Shown here piece by piece: positions 1 to 7,592 of a DNA stretch of 48,731 nucleotides; the first letter of the stretch is position 1, and the number at the start of each line of letters is the position of its first letter. A model generated the notes under the pieces. It saw only the letters and a program-made list of their open reading frames with translations. It searched no databases and had not been told where the DNA came from. The position numbers and the translations under genes are program-made. The DNA comes from Streptococcus mitis (GTDB lineage: Bacteria; Bacillota; Bacilli; Lactobacillales; Streptococcaceae): positions 2,501 through 51,231 of the forward strand of contig NZ_PKIE01000009.1 in assembly GCF_002860865.1 (NCBI RefSeq). Reading direction: 5' to 3'.

Positions 1-1
1 T

Positions 2-85
2 GCCGGCGTGGCGGAATTGGCAGACGCGCTGGACTCAAAATCCAGTGTCCGCAAGGACGTGCCGGTTCGACCCCGGCCGCCGGTA
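2..85 (+). tRNA. tRNA-Leu (anticodon CAA)
   Basis: The cloverleaf closes: acceptor arm 2-8 pairs with 78-84 and the T arm 61-65 pairs with 73-77 around TTCGACC. The anticodon stem 29-33/41-45 encloses loop CTCAAAA, giving anticodon CAA at 36-38, which reads UUG. A long variable arm (GTCCGCAAGGAC) marks it as a class II tRNA, as expected for Leu. CCA is not encoded; the discriminator base is A85. A terminator follows at once. Confidence 0.96.
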
Positions 86-97
86 TAGTATAGAGCT

Positions 98-127
98 AGG
101 AACGTTGTTATTCTTCGTTCCTTTTTG
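98..127 (+). terminator. Rho-independent terminator of tRNA-Leu
   Basis: AGGAACG (98-104) pairs with CGTTCCT (116-122) around an 11-nt loop, followed by a T run. Confidence 0.8.
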
Positions 128-139
128 TGTTATTTTTGG

Positions 140-145
140 TATAAT
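140..145 (+). promoter_or_regulatory. -10 element (TGG TATAAT) for the GCS-like gene
   Basis: TATAAT is preceded by TGG (extended -10). No convincing -35 lies 17 bp upstream. It precedes the gene starting at 191. Confidence 0.6.
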
Positions 146-190
146 AATAGTTATTCAAATTTTATTTAGATTATGAAAGTGTAGGGAAGT

Positions 191-1468
191 ATGTCTCGTT
201 CTATCGATTTATTAAAACATCGGTATTTGAAAAATATTAAAGAAAATCCTGGATTGTTTGTCGGGATTGAACTGGAATATCCTGTTGCAAATTTAGAAGG
301 GGATGCTACAAATGTTGAAGTTATAAAAGATTTATTTCATTATTTACTTTCCGCTCTGGGTTTCACTGTAGAAAAGGTAGATGATTTTGGCAATCCTATC
401 CAGTTAGTGGATCGGATAAGTCAGGATGCTATTTTATTTGAAGTTTCCTATACAACGATTGAGTTTGCATTTGGTAAGGCCGAAACAATTCAGGAGGTCG
501 AAAATCGTTTTAATAATTATATGGATGTAATTCAGAGAAAATTAGGCGAATCAAATCATGCTATTGTTGGCTGTGGAATTCATCCTAACTGGGATAAAAA
601 TGAGAATTGTCCAGTGGCATATCCACGCTATCAGATGTTGATGGATTATTTGAATTTGAGTAGAAATGTTACTAAATCAGATTTACATCATTTCCCTGAA
701 TATGGGGCTTTTATCTGTGGGAGTCAGGTTCAGCTGGATATTTCAAAATCCAACTACTTACGGGTGATTAATGCTTTTACTCAAATTGAAGCGGCTAAGG
801 CTTACTTATTTGCAAACTCTGAGTTTACAGGTGCGGATTGGGATACAAAAATCTCAAGAGATATTTTCTGGGAAGAATCTATGCATGGTATCTATCCAGA
901 GAATGTTGGTGTCAATGCTAGCCTCTTTAAAGATGAGGATGATTTTTTTGACTATCTAGATCATTCTGCAATTTTTACTGCGGAACGTGATGGACAAACC
1001 TATTATTTTTATCCGATTCAGGCTAGGGACTATTTGGCTATGCCTGAAATCCAAGCATTTGATCTTAATGGGGAAGAGGTTCTTATTTACCCTCAAGAGA
1101 AAGACTTTGAAACTCATCGTAGTTACCAGTACCAAGACTTAACGACTCGAGGAACAGTTGAGTTTCGTAGTGTGTGTACTCAGCCTCTAGATAAAACCTT
1201 CGCTTCTGCTGCCTTTCACTTGGGATTATTAGTTAATTTAGATAAGTTAGAAGCTTACTTAGAAACAGAACCTTTCTTTAAAGAATTTGGTCGTGATTAC
1301 AAGTTTTTAAGACGACAATTTTCTAAGAAAAAGCTTACAGATGAGGAGAAAACTTCGATTATAGATTTTTCAAAAGACTTACTTCTGTTAGCTGAGGAAG
1401 GACTGAAGATGAGAAATAAGCAAGAAATGAGCTATTTAGAGCCTTTGAAAGAAGAATTGAGCCTATAA
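191..1468 (+). CDS. Glutamate-cysteine-ligase-like (GCS) enzyme
   Basis: A 425-residue protein of the glutamate-cysteine ligase type. Near the N terminus it has GIELEYP (residues 25-31), with the paired acidic residues that bind metal-ATP in this fold. GCGIHPNW lies mid-protein, and RGTVEFRSVCTQP lies toward the C terminus, typical of the substrate-binding strand. Family knowledge: such enzymes join glutamate to cysteine or another amine using ATP. No ATP-grasp glutathione synthetase domain is fused and no gshB lies nearby, so glutathione synthesis is not shown and the amine substrate is unknown. The gene is monocistronic between tRNA-Leu and thrC. The start ATG has only a weak upstream GGGAAG. 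Confident of the family, not of the substrate. Confidence 0.8.
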   Translation: MSRSIDLLKHRYLKNIKENPGLFVGIELEYPVANLEGDATNVEVIKDLFHYLLSALGFTVEKVDDFGNPIQLVDRISQDAILFEVSYTTIEFAFGKAETIQEVENRFNNYMDVIQRKLGESNHAIVGCGIHPNWDKNENCPVAYPRYQMLMDYLNLSRNVTKSDLHHFPEYGAFICGSQVQLDISKSNYLRVINAFTQIEAAKAYLFANSEFTGADWDTKISRDIFWEESMHGIYPENVGVNASLFKDEDDFFDYLDHSAIFTAERDGQTYYFYPIQARDYLAMPEIQAFDLNGEEVLIYPQEKDFETHRSYQYQDLTTRGTVEFRSVCTQPLDKTFASAAFHLGLLVNLDKLEAYLETEPFFKEFGRDYKFLRRQFSKKKLTDEEKTSIIDFSKDLLLLAEEGLKMRNKQEMSYLEPLKEELSL

Positions 1469-1496
1469 TTTCTCTTATAAAGGGAGAATTTTCTGA
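1467..1496 (+). terminator. Possible terminator after the GCS-like gene
   Basis: AATT(T)CTCTT can pair with GGGAGAATT with one bulge and two G-U pairs, followed by a short T-rich stretch. It is imperfect. Confidence 0.45.
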
Positions 1497-1506
1497 AAAA
1501 TCATGA

Positions 1507-1512
1507 TATAAT
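1507..1512 (+). promoter_or_regulatory. Extended -10 (TGA TATAAT) of thrC
   Basis: TATAAT preceded by TGA; the -35 is weak. It lies 31 nt before the thrC ATG. Confidence 0.65.
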
Positions 1513-1543
1513 GGAAGAGACTATAGATAAAGGATAGAGAGTA

Positions 1544-3028
1544 ATGACATTAGTTTATCAATCAACGCGTGATGCCAACAATACAGTAACTGCCAGTCAA
1601 GCAATTTTGCAAGGTTTGGCGACGGATGGTGGTTTGTTTACACCAGTTACTTATCCAAAGGTAGATTTGGACTTTGACAAATTGAAAGATGCTTCTTATC
1701 AGGAAGTTGCTAAGTTAGTTTTGTCAGCATTTTTAGATGACTTTACAGCTGAAGAGTTGGACTACTGTATCAACAATGCCTACGATAGTAAATTTGATAC
1801 TCCATCTATTGCGCCTTTGGTGAAATTAGACGGGCAATACAACCTGGAACTCTTCCATGGTTCTACGATTGCCTTTAAGGATATGGCCTTGTCTATCTTG
1901 CCATACTTTATGACAACAGCTGCTAAGAAGCATGGTTTGGAGAACAAGATTGTCATCTTAACAGCGACATCTGGTGATACTGGGAAAGCTGCTATGGCAG
2001 GGTTTGCGGATGTTCCTGGCACTGAGATTATCGTCTTTTATCCGAAGGATGGTGTCAGCAAGGTACAAGAGTTGCAAATGACCACTCAGACTGGCGACAA
2101 TACTCATGTTATCGCCATTGATGGTAACTTTGACGATGCTCAGACTAATGTGAAACATATGTTCAACGATGTGGCTCTTCGTGAGAAGTTGGCAGCCAAC
2201 AAGTTGCAATTTTCATCGGCTAACTCTATGAATATTGGCCGTTTGGTGCCACAAATTGTCTACTATGTTTATGCCTACGCTCAGCTTGTTAAGACTGGTG
2301 AGATTGTGGCTGGTGAAAAGGTCAACTTTACCGTACCAACAGGAAACTTTGGGAATATCTTGGCTGCCTTTTATGCTAAGCAAATTGGCCTACCAGTTGG
2401 CAAATTAATCTGTGCTTCAAATGATAACAATGTTTTGACAGACTTCTTCAAGACACGTGTTTACGATAAGAAACGTGAGTTTAAGGTAACAACTAGCCCA
2501 TCTATGGATATCTTGGTATCTTCAAACTTGGAGCGTCTCATTTTCCACCTTTTGGGTAATAATGCGGCTAAAACAGCTGAACTCATGAATGCCTTGAATA
2601 CACAAGGTCAATATGAGTTGACTAATTTTGATGCAGAGATTCTTGATCTCTTTGCAGCTGAATATGCGACTGAGGAAGAAACGGCAGCAGAAATCAAGCG
2701 TGTTTATGAGTCAGATTCTTATATCGAGGATCCACATACGGCGGTTGCCTCGGCAGTTTATAAGAAATACCAAGTGGCTACTGGCGATGCGACTAAGACA
2801 GTGATTGCTTCAACAGCTAGTCCCTACAAGTTCCCAGTGGTTGCAGTAGAAGCTGTAACAGGGAAAGTTGGCTTGACTGACTTTGAAGCTTTAGCTCAAT
2901 TACATGAAATCTCAGGTGTTGCAGTGCCGCCAGCAGTTGACGGGCTTGAAACAGCTCCTGTTCGTCATAAGACAACAGTGGCAGCTGCTGATATGCAAGC
3001 AGCGGTTGAGGCTTATCTAGGACTTTAA
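1544..3028 (+). CDS. thrC: Threonine synthase
   Basis: A 494-residue PLP enzyme that converts O-phospho-L-homoserine to L-threonine, the last step of threonine synthesis, in the cytoplasm. The PLP lysine is in the motif HGSTIAFKDMA (Lys112). A Ser/Thr/Gly-rich phosphate-binding segment, TATSGDTGKAAM, follows, and the C-terminal part has SSNLERLIFHLLGN and ASTASPYKFP. The N-terminal Y-x-STR start and the roughly 490-residue length fit the long bacterial/fungal ThrC type rather than the short 350-residue type. ATG 1544 follows AAGGATAGAGAG. It has its own extended -10 promoter upstream and a terminator downstream, so it is probably monocistronic. Confidence 0.96.
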   Translation: MTLVYQSTRDANNTVTASQAILQGLATDGGLFTPVTYPKVDLDFDKLKDASYQEVAKLVLSAFLDDFTAEELDYCINNAYDSKFDTPSIAPLVKLDGQYNLELFHGSTIAFKDMALSILPYFMTTAAKKHGLENKIVILTATSGDTGKAAMAGFADVPGTEIIVFYPKDGVSKVQELQMTTQTGDNTHVIAIDGNFDDAQTNVKHMFNDVALREKLAANKLQFSSANSMNIGRLVPQIVYYVYAYAQLVKTGEIVAGEKVNFTVPTGNFGNILAAFYAKQIGLPVGKLICASNDNNVLTDFFKTRVYDKKREFKVTTSPSMDILVSSNLERLIFHLLGNNAAKTAELMNALNTQGQYELTNFDAEILDLFAAEYATEEETAAEIKRVYESDSYIEDPHTAVASAVYKKYQVATGDATKTVIASTASPYKFPVVAVEAVTGKVGLTDFEALAQLHEISGVAVPPAVDGLETAPVRHKTTVAAADMQAAVEAYLGL

Positions 3029-3040
3029 GACAGAAGGAGT

Positions 3041-3073
3041 AAACTCGGTTGGGAAGCCAACTGAGTTTCTTTT
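3041..3073 (+). terminator. Rho-independent terminator of thrC
   Basis: Twelve-bp stem 3041-3052/3057-3068 (one G-U) with loop GAAG, followed by CTTTT. Confidence 0.8.
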
Positions 3074-3088
3074 CATCAGGAGGACGGA

Positions 3089-4369
3089 TTGTTTAAGAAA
3101 AATAAAGACATTCTTAATATTGCCTTGCCAGCTATGGGCGAAAACTTTTTGCAGATGCTCATGGGGATGGTGGATAGTTACTTGGTAGCCCACTTGGGTT
3201 TGATAGCTATTTCGGGTGTATCAGTAGCTGGCAATATTATCACGATTTACCAGGCGATTTTCATCGCTCTAGGAGCTGCTATTTCCAGTGTTATTTCAAA
3301 AAGTTTGGGGCAGAAGGATCAATCTATGCTAGCCTATCATGTGACTGAGGCCTTGAAGATTACCTTACTATTAAGTTTCCTTTTAGGGTTTTTGTCCATC
3401 TTCGCTGGGAAAGAGATGATAGGACTTTTGGGGACGGAGAGGGATGTAGCTGAGAGTGGTGGACTGTATCTATCTTTGGTAGGCGGATCGATTGTTCTTT
3501 TGGGCTTGATGACCAGTCTGGGTGCCTTGATTCGTGCAACGCATAATCCACGTTTGCCTCTCTATGTTAGCTTTTTATCCAATGCCTTGAATATTCTTTT
3601 TTCAAGTCTAGCTATTTTTGTTCTGGATATGGGGATAGCTGGTGTTGCTTGGGGGACAATTCTGTCTCGCTTGGTAGGTCTTGTGATTTTATGGTCGCAA
3701 TTAAAGTTGCCTTTTGAGAAACCGACTTTTGGTTTAGATAAGGAACTATTGACCTTAGCTTTGCCAGCAGCTGGAGAGCGGCTTATGATGCGGGCTGGTG
3801 ATGTCGTTATCATTGCCTTGGTCGTTTCTTTTGGAACGGAGGCAGTTGCTGGGAATGCAGTCGGAGAAGTCTTGACCCAGTTTAACTACATGCCTGCCTT
3901 TGGCGTCGCTACGGCAACGGTCATGCTGGTAGCTCGAGCAGTTGGAGAGGATAATTGGGAAAGAGTAGCTAGTTTGAGCAAGCAATCCTTTTGGCTTTCT
4001 CTGCTTCTCATGTTGCCCTTGACGCTTAGTGTCTATGCCTTGGGCATACCACTGACTCATCTCTATACGAATGATTCTCTAGCGGTGGAGGCTAGTGTTC
4101 TAGTGACACTTTTTTCACTACTTGGTACTCCTATGACGATAGGAACAGTTATCTATACAGCAGTCTGGCAGGGTTTGGGCAATGCTCGGCTTCCCTTTTA
4201 TGCGACAAGTATAGGAATGTGGTGTATCCGCATTGGAACAGGATATCTGATGGGGATTGTGCTTGGTTGGGGCTTGCCCGGTATTTGGGCCGGAACTCTT
4301 TTGGATAATGGTTTTCGTTGGTTATTTCTACGCTATCGTTACCAGCGTTATATGAGCTTGAAAGGATAG
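3089..4369 (+). CDS. MATE-family efflux transporter
   Basis: A 426-residue polytopic membrane protein with about 12 hydrophobic segments in two similar halves, typical of MATE exporters that expel drugs or metabolites using a Na+ or H+ gradient. The N-terminal half carries ENFLQMLMGMVDSYLV and the start of the second half ALPAAGERLMMRAGDV, the internal pseudo-repeat of the family. The start is TTG at 3089, chosen because a perfect AGGAGG lies 5-6 nt upstream. The HAD phosphatase gene begins 4 nt after its stop, so the two are probably co-transcribed. Substrate is not predictable from sequence. Confidence 0.9.
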   Translation: MFKKNKDILNIALPAMGENFLQMLMGMVDSYLVAHLGLIAISGVSVAGNIITIYQAIFIALGAAISSVISKSLGQKDQSMLAYHVTEALKITLLLSFLLGFLSIFAGKEMIGLLGTERDVAESGGLYLSLVGGSIVLLGLMTSLGALIRATHNPRLPLYVSFLSNALNILFSSLAIFVLDMGIAGVAWGTILSRLVGLVILWSQLKLPFEKPTFGLDKELLTLALPAAGERLMMRAGDVVIIALVVSFGTEAVAGNAVGEVLTQFNYMPAFGVATATVMLVARAVGEDNWERVASLSKQSFWLSLLLMLPLTLSVYALGIPLTHLYTNDSLAVEASVLVTLFSLLGTPMTIGTVIYTAVWQGLGNARLPFYATSIGMWCIRIGTGYLMGIVLGWGLPGIWAGTLLDNGFRWLFLRYRYQRYMSLKG

Positions 4370-4372
4370 GAA

Positions 4373-4996
4373 ATGCAAAAAACAGCTTTTATTTGGGATT
4401 TAGACGGGACTTTATTGGACTCTTACGAAGCGATTTTGTCAGGGATTGAGGAAACTTTTGGTCAGTTTTCTATTCCTTATGATAAGGAGCAGGTGAGAGA
4501 GTTTATCCTCAAGTTTTCTGTGCAGGATTTGCTGGAGCAAGTTGCGGAAGAGAGAAAACTGGATGCGGAAGTGCTAAATCAGGTGCGTGCCCAGAGTCTG
4601 GCTGAGAAGAATGCTCAGGTAGTCTTAATGCCAGGTGCGCGTGAGGTGTTGGGTTGGGCAGATCAAGTAGGGATTCGGAATTTTGTTTACACTCATAAGG
4701 GAGACAATGCTTTTACCATTCTAAGAGACTTGGGGTTGGAATCTTATTTTACAGAGATTTTAACCAGTCAGAGTGGCTTTGCGCGCAAGCCTAATCCGGA
4801 AGTGGCTATCTATCTGTTAGACAAGTATCAGTTGGATCCTGAGAAAACCTATTATATAGGGGATCGGACTCTGGATGTGGAATTTGCCCAGAATAGTGGG
4901 ATTCAAAGTATCAACTTTTTAGAGTCGACTTATGAAGGAAATCATAGGATTCAAGCGTTAGCAGATATTTTCCGTTTTTTTAAGGCTGAGCGATAA
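4373..4996 (+). CDS. HAD-superfamily hydrolase, phosphoglycolate-phosphatase-like
   Basis: A 207-residue soluble HAD phosphatase. Motif I is DLDGTLLDS (nucleophile Asp9, acid/base Asp11). Motif II is the Thr in FVYTHKG, motif III is the Lys in GFARKPNPE, and motif IV is IGDRTLDVEFAQNSG. A helical C1 cap lies between motifs I and II, placing it near the Gph/PGMB subgroup. It probably dephosphorylates a small phosphorylated metabolite; the substrate is unknown. It is co-transcribed with the MATE gene 3 bp upstream, using AAAGGATAGG as the ribosome binding site. Confidence 0.88.
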   Translation: MQKTAFIWDLDGTLLDSYEAILSGIEETFGQFSIPYDKEQVREFILKFSVQDLLEQVAEERKLDAEVLNQVRAQSLAEKNAQVVLMPGAREVLGWADQVGIRNFVYTHKGDNAFTILRDLGLESYFTEILTSQSGFARKPNPEVAIYLLDKYQLDPEKTYYIGDRTLDVEFAQNSGIQSINFLESTYEGNHRIQALADIFRFFKAER

Positions 4997-5014
4997 AAAG
5001 ATTGTGTCAGTTTT

Positions 5015-5081
5015 GTGACAGAGATCTAACAAACTATTTCAAGTAACCGAGTTTGTTACAAGGAATAGACAGTTCTGTTAA
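5015..5081. promoter_or_regulatory. WalR/VicR-like repeat boxes upstream of the LysM gene
   Basis: On the minus strand TGTTAG (5031-5026), 5 nt, TGTCAC (5020-5015). On the plus strand TGTTAC (5054-5059), a degenerate ATAGAC (5065-5070) and TGTTAA (5076-5081), each phased at 11 bp. The WalR consensus is two TGTnAn hexamers 5 bp apart. The match is visible; binding is inferred. Confidence 0.5.
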
Positions 5082-5083
5082 AT

Positions 5084-5105
5084 AGGCCCGAGAGGTCTTT
5101 TTTTC
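5084..5105 (+). terminator. Weak terminator after the MATE-HAD operon
   Basis: AGGCC (5084-5088) pairs with GGTCT (5094-5098), one G-U, followed by a seven-T run. Confidence 0.55.
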
Positions 5106-5116
5106 TGCATTTTTTG

Positions 5117-5125
5117 TGTTATGAT
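5117..5125 (+). promoter_or_regulatory. Extended -10 (TGT TATGAT) of the LysM gene
   Basis: TGT followed by TATGAT, 33 nt before the ATG at 5159. Confidence 0.6.
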
Positions 5126-5158
5126 AGACAGGTACTCATTTGAAAGGAATTTGAAAGA

Positions 5159-6361
5159 ATGAAGAAAAGAATATTATTAGCCTCAACAGTAGCCTTGTCA
5201 TTTGCCCCAGTATTGGCAACTCAAGCAGAAGAAGTTCTTTGGACTGCACGTAGTGTTGAGCAAATCCAAAACGATTTGACTAAAACGGACAACAAGACAA
5301 GTTATACCGTTCAGTATGGTGATACCTTGAGCACCATTGCAGAAGCCTTGGGTGTAGATGTCACAGTTCTTGCGAATTTGAATAAAATCACGAATATGGA
5401 CTTGATTTTCCCAGAAACTGTTTTGACAACGACTGTCAATGAAGCAGAAGAGGTAACGGAAGTTGAAATCCAAACTCCTCAAGCAGACTCTAGTGAAGAA
5501 GTGACAACTGCGACAGCAGATTTGACAACCAATCAAGTGACGGTTGATGATCAAACTGTTCAGGTTGCAGACCTTTCTCAACCGATTGCAGAAGCTCCAA
5601 AAGCGGTAGAAACTACAAGTACAAAAGAAGTAGCATCAAGTTCAGAAGTTACAGAGACAGTGACTGCTTCAGAAGAAGTCGCGCCATCTACAGGAACTTC
5701 TGTCCCAGAGAAGCAAACAGCCGAAACAAGCAATGCAGTTGCAGAAGCAGCTCCTCAGGCAACGACTCCAGCTGAGAAAGAGGAAACACAAGCAAGCCCT
5801 CAGGCTGAGTTAACAGTGGAAACAACTACAACTCCAGTAGAAGAAAAAGCAATAGAAACAACTGCAACAAGTTTAGAAGAAGTAAAAGAAGTAGCATCAA
5901 GTGAAGCTACACCAGCAGTTTCTACTTATCAACCAGAAGAGGTGAAAACAGTTTCAACAACTTACGCGGCTCCAGCTGCGCCCGATTATGCTGGACTGGC
6001 AGTAGCGAAATCTGAAAATGCTGGCCTTCAACCACAAACAGCTGCCTTTAAAGAAGAAATTGCTAACTTGTTTGGCATTACATCCTTTAGTGGTTACCGT
6101 CCAGGAGATAGTGGAGATCACGGAAAAGGTTTGGCTATCGATTTTATGGTACCAGAAGGCTCAGAACTAGGGGATAAGATTGCGGAATACGCTATTCAAA
6201 ACATGGCCAGCCGTGGAATTAGTTACATTATTTGGAAACAACGTTTCTATGCTCCATTCGATAGTAAATATGGACCAGCTAATACTTGGAACCCAATGCC
6301 AGACCGTGGTAGCGTGACAGAAAATCACTATGATCACGTTCACGTTTCAATGAATGGATAA
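5159..6361 (+). CDS. Secreted LysM-domain cell-wall protein
   Basis: A 400-residue exported protein. Residues 1-22 are a signal peptide (MKKR, hydrophobic core, then ATQA before EE). A single LysM domain lies at about residues 48-93 (YTVQYGDTLSTIAEALGV...), which binds GlcNAc in peptidoglycan. Residues about 95-275 are low-complexity Thr/Glu/Ala/Val-rich linker, probably disordered and wall-spanning. The C-terminal 115 residues (from AAFKEEIANLFG to the end) form a compact domain with SGYRPGDSGDHGKGLAIDFM and HYDHVHVSMNG. The His/Asp pattern (H-x6-D ... H-x2-H) resembles metallo D,D-peptidase-like folds. Established knowledge: a related pneumococcal LysM protein belongs to the WalRK/VicRK regulon, and WalR-like boxes lie upstream here. 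Hydrolase activity is inferred. Confidence 0.85.
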   Translation: MKKRILLASTVALSFAPVLATQAEEVLWTARSVEQIQNDLTKTDNKTSYTVQYGDTLSTIAEALGVDVTVLANLNKITNMDLIFPETVLTTTVNEAEEVTEVEIQTPQADSSEEVTTATADLTTNQVTVDDQTVQVADLSQPIAEAPKAVETTSTKEVASSSEVTETVTASEEVAPSTGTSVPEKQTAETSNAVAEAAPQATTPAEKEETQASPQAELTVETTTTPVEEKAIETTATSLEEVKEVASSEATPAVSTYQPEEVKTVSTTYAAPAAPDYAGLAVAKSENAGLQPQTAAFKEEIANLFGITSFSGYRPGDSGDHGKGLAIDFMVPEGSELGDKIAEYAIQNMASRGISYIIWKQRFYAPFDSKYGPANTWNPMPDRGSVTENHYDHVHVSMNG

Positions 6362-6386
6362 ATCAGACTTTGTAATATCATTTTGA

Positions 6387-6436
6387 CGAATGAGATCTAG
6401 CTTTCGTAATAGAGAGCGATTCTCGTTCGTTTTTTC
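6387..6436 (+). terminator. Terminator after the LysM gene
   Basis: CGAATGAGA (6387-6395) pairs with TCTCGTTCG (6421-6429), one G-U, with an inner helix in the loop, then a T run. Confidence 0.7.
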
Positions 6437-6442
6437 TTTGTC

Positions 6443-6555
6443 ATACTCTTCGAAAATCTCTTCAAACCACGTCAGTTTTATCTGCAACCTCAAAGCTGTG
6501 CTTTGAGCAACCTACGGATAGCTTCCTAGTTTGCTCTTTAACTTTCATTGAGTAT
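6443..6555. repeat. BOX-like intergenic repeat element (short form)
   Basis: A 113-bp element bounded by inverted ends ATACTC and GAGTAT. It contains the CTTCGAAAATCTCTTCAAAC start, the hairpin CTCAAAGC..GCTTTGAG and the GCTTCCTAGTTTGCTCTTT end that I recall from pneumococcal BOX elements. The GTCGCCTTGCCGTA part of a full boxA is missing, so it is a short or degraded copy. The family name is from memory; RUP is the alternative. Confidence 0.72.
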
Positions 6556-6609
6556 CAATATGAATGGAAAATGGGAAGTTACCATTTTGCAATGATTGAA
6601 GCATGATTC

Positions 6610-6638
6610 TTGCAATTTATTTTACTTTGCATTATGAT
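6610..6638 (+). promoter_or_regulatory. Promoter of the MarR-DUF1304 operon
   Basis: -35 TTGCAA (6610-6615), 17-bp spacer, -10 TATGAT (6633-6638). Confidence 0.75.
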
Positions 6639-6666
6639 TGACTAATCAACTATTGATGAGTCAATC
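6636..6666. promoter_or_regulatory. Candidate MarR auto-operator
   Basis: GATTGACT (6636-6643) and AGTCAATC (6659-6666) form a perfect inverted repeat that starts inside the -10 and covers the start site and leader. This placement suits autorepression by the MarR protein encoded 15 bp downstream. Confidence 0.6.
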
Positions 6667-6680
6667 GAAAGGAAGAAGAC

Positions 6681-7106
6681 ATGATAGAGATTCAAGATTT
6701 ACTGTATCAACTCCGCTTGTCTGAGCAAGCGAGTACTCAATTGTTTGAAAAAAGGCTTGGGATTAGTTTGACACGGTATCAGATTTTACTGTTTTTACTG
6801 GAGAATTCTCCCTGTAATCAAATAGCGGTTCAGGAACGTTTGAAGATTGATCAGGCTGCCTTGACACGACATTTCAAGATTTTAGAAAAGGAAGGTTTGG
6901 TGGAGCGCCATCGCAATCCTGAAAATCAGCGGGAAGTGTTGGTAGAGGCTACGAAGTATGCCAAGGAGCAGTTAGTGATGAATCCGCCTCTGCAGCATAT
7001 CAAGGTTAAAGAAGCGATGGAAAGTATCTTAACAGAGTCTGAGAGAACAGAGCTCAACCGTTTATTACATAAATTGGTTTTGGGTATTGAGAATATAGAA
7101 ATTTAA
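6681..7106 (+). CDS. MarR-family transcriptional regulator
   Basis: A 141-residue protein with the MarR layout: N-terminal dimer helix, then a winged helix-turn-helix at about residues 30-95 (LTRYQILLFLLE, QIAVQERLKIDQAALTRHFKILEKEGLVERH, and the wing RNPENQREVLV), then C-terminal dimer helices. It probably represses its own operon through the palindrome over its promoter, with release by an unknown ligand. ATG 6681 follows AAAGGAAGAAG. The only downstream partner is a small DUF1304 membrane protein 10 bp away, a pairing often seen with phenolic or stress-responsive MarR proteins; that last point is inference. Confidence 0.9.
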   Translation: MIEIQDLLYQLRLSEQASTQLFEKRLGISLTRYQILLFLLENSPCNQIAVQERLKIDQAALTRHFKILEKEGLVERHRNPENQREVLVEATKYAKEQLVMNPPLQHIKVKEAMESILTESERTELNRLLHKLVLGIENIEI

Positions 7107-7116
7107 GGAGAAATAG

Positions 7117-7479
7117 ATGTCAATTATTACACTCATTTTAGCAACGATTGTTGCTTTGGAGCATTTTTACATTTTTTATTTGGAAAGTATTGCAACGCAA
7201 TCAGAAGTAACTGGTCGTGTCTTTAATATGGACAAGGAAGAACTGGCTCGTCCGTCAGTAAGCTCATTGTTTAAAAATCAAGGGATTTATAATGCTCTGC
7301 TAGGAGTCTTTCTCTTGTATGGCATTTATTTTTCACAGAATTTAGAAATTGTGACTATTTTTGTCTTATTTGTGATTGGGGCTGCGGCTTATGGCTCTCT
7401 GACAGCAGACAAGAAAATTATTTTGAAGCAAGGTGGACCAGCTATTTTAGCCTTGATCAGCATTTTACTTTTTAAATAG
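7117..7479 (+). CDS. DUF1304 small integral membrane protein
   Basis: A 120-residue protein with four predicted transmembrane helices (about residues 2-22, 48-68, 72-92 and 100-119). The conserved start LEHFYIFYLES contains Glu and His in the first helix, and NQGIYNALLG introduces the second; this is the DUF1304 pattern. The function is unknown. It sits 10 bp behind the MarR gene with ribosome binding site AAGGAGAAA, so it is the likely target of that regulator. Confidence 0.85.
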   Translation: MSIITLILATIVALEHFYIFYLESIATQSEVTGRVFNMDKEELARPSVSSLFKNQGIYNALLGVFLLYGIYFSQNLEIVTIFVLFVIGAAAYGSLTADKKIILKQGGPAILALISILLFK

Positions 7480-7592
7480 ACTCAAAAGGTCAATCCTAGT
7501 CTCGCTAGTCCTTTTCACTCCAGAATAAGGGAAATATGTTATACTTGTCTTTAAGAAAAGTGTTTCATGAAATAATTTGTAAGGAGTTAGAA

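Noticed and set aside
6362..6680. Hidden gene in the 319-bp gap before the MarR gene
   Set aside because: The gap is filled by a terminator, a BOX-like repeat and the MarR promoter/operator; no coding frame seen.
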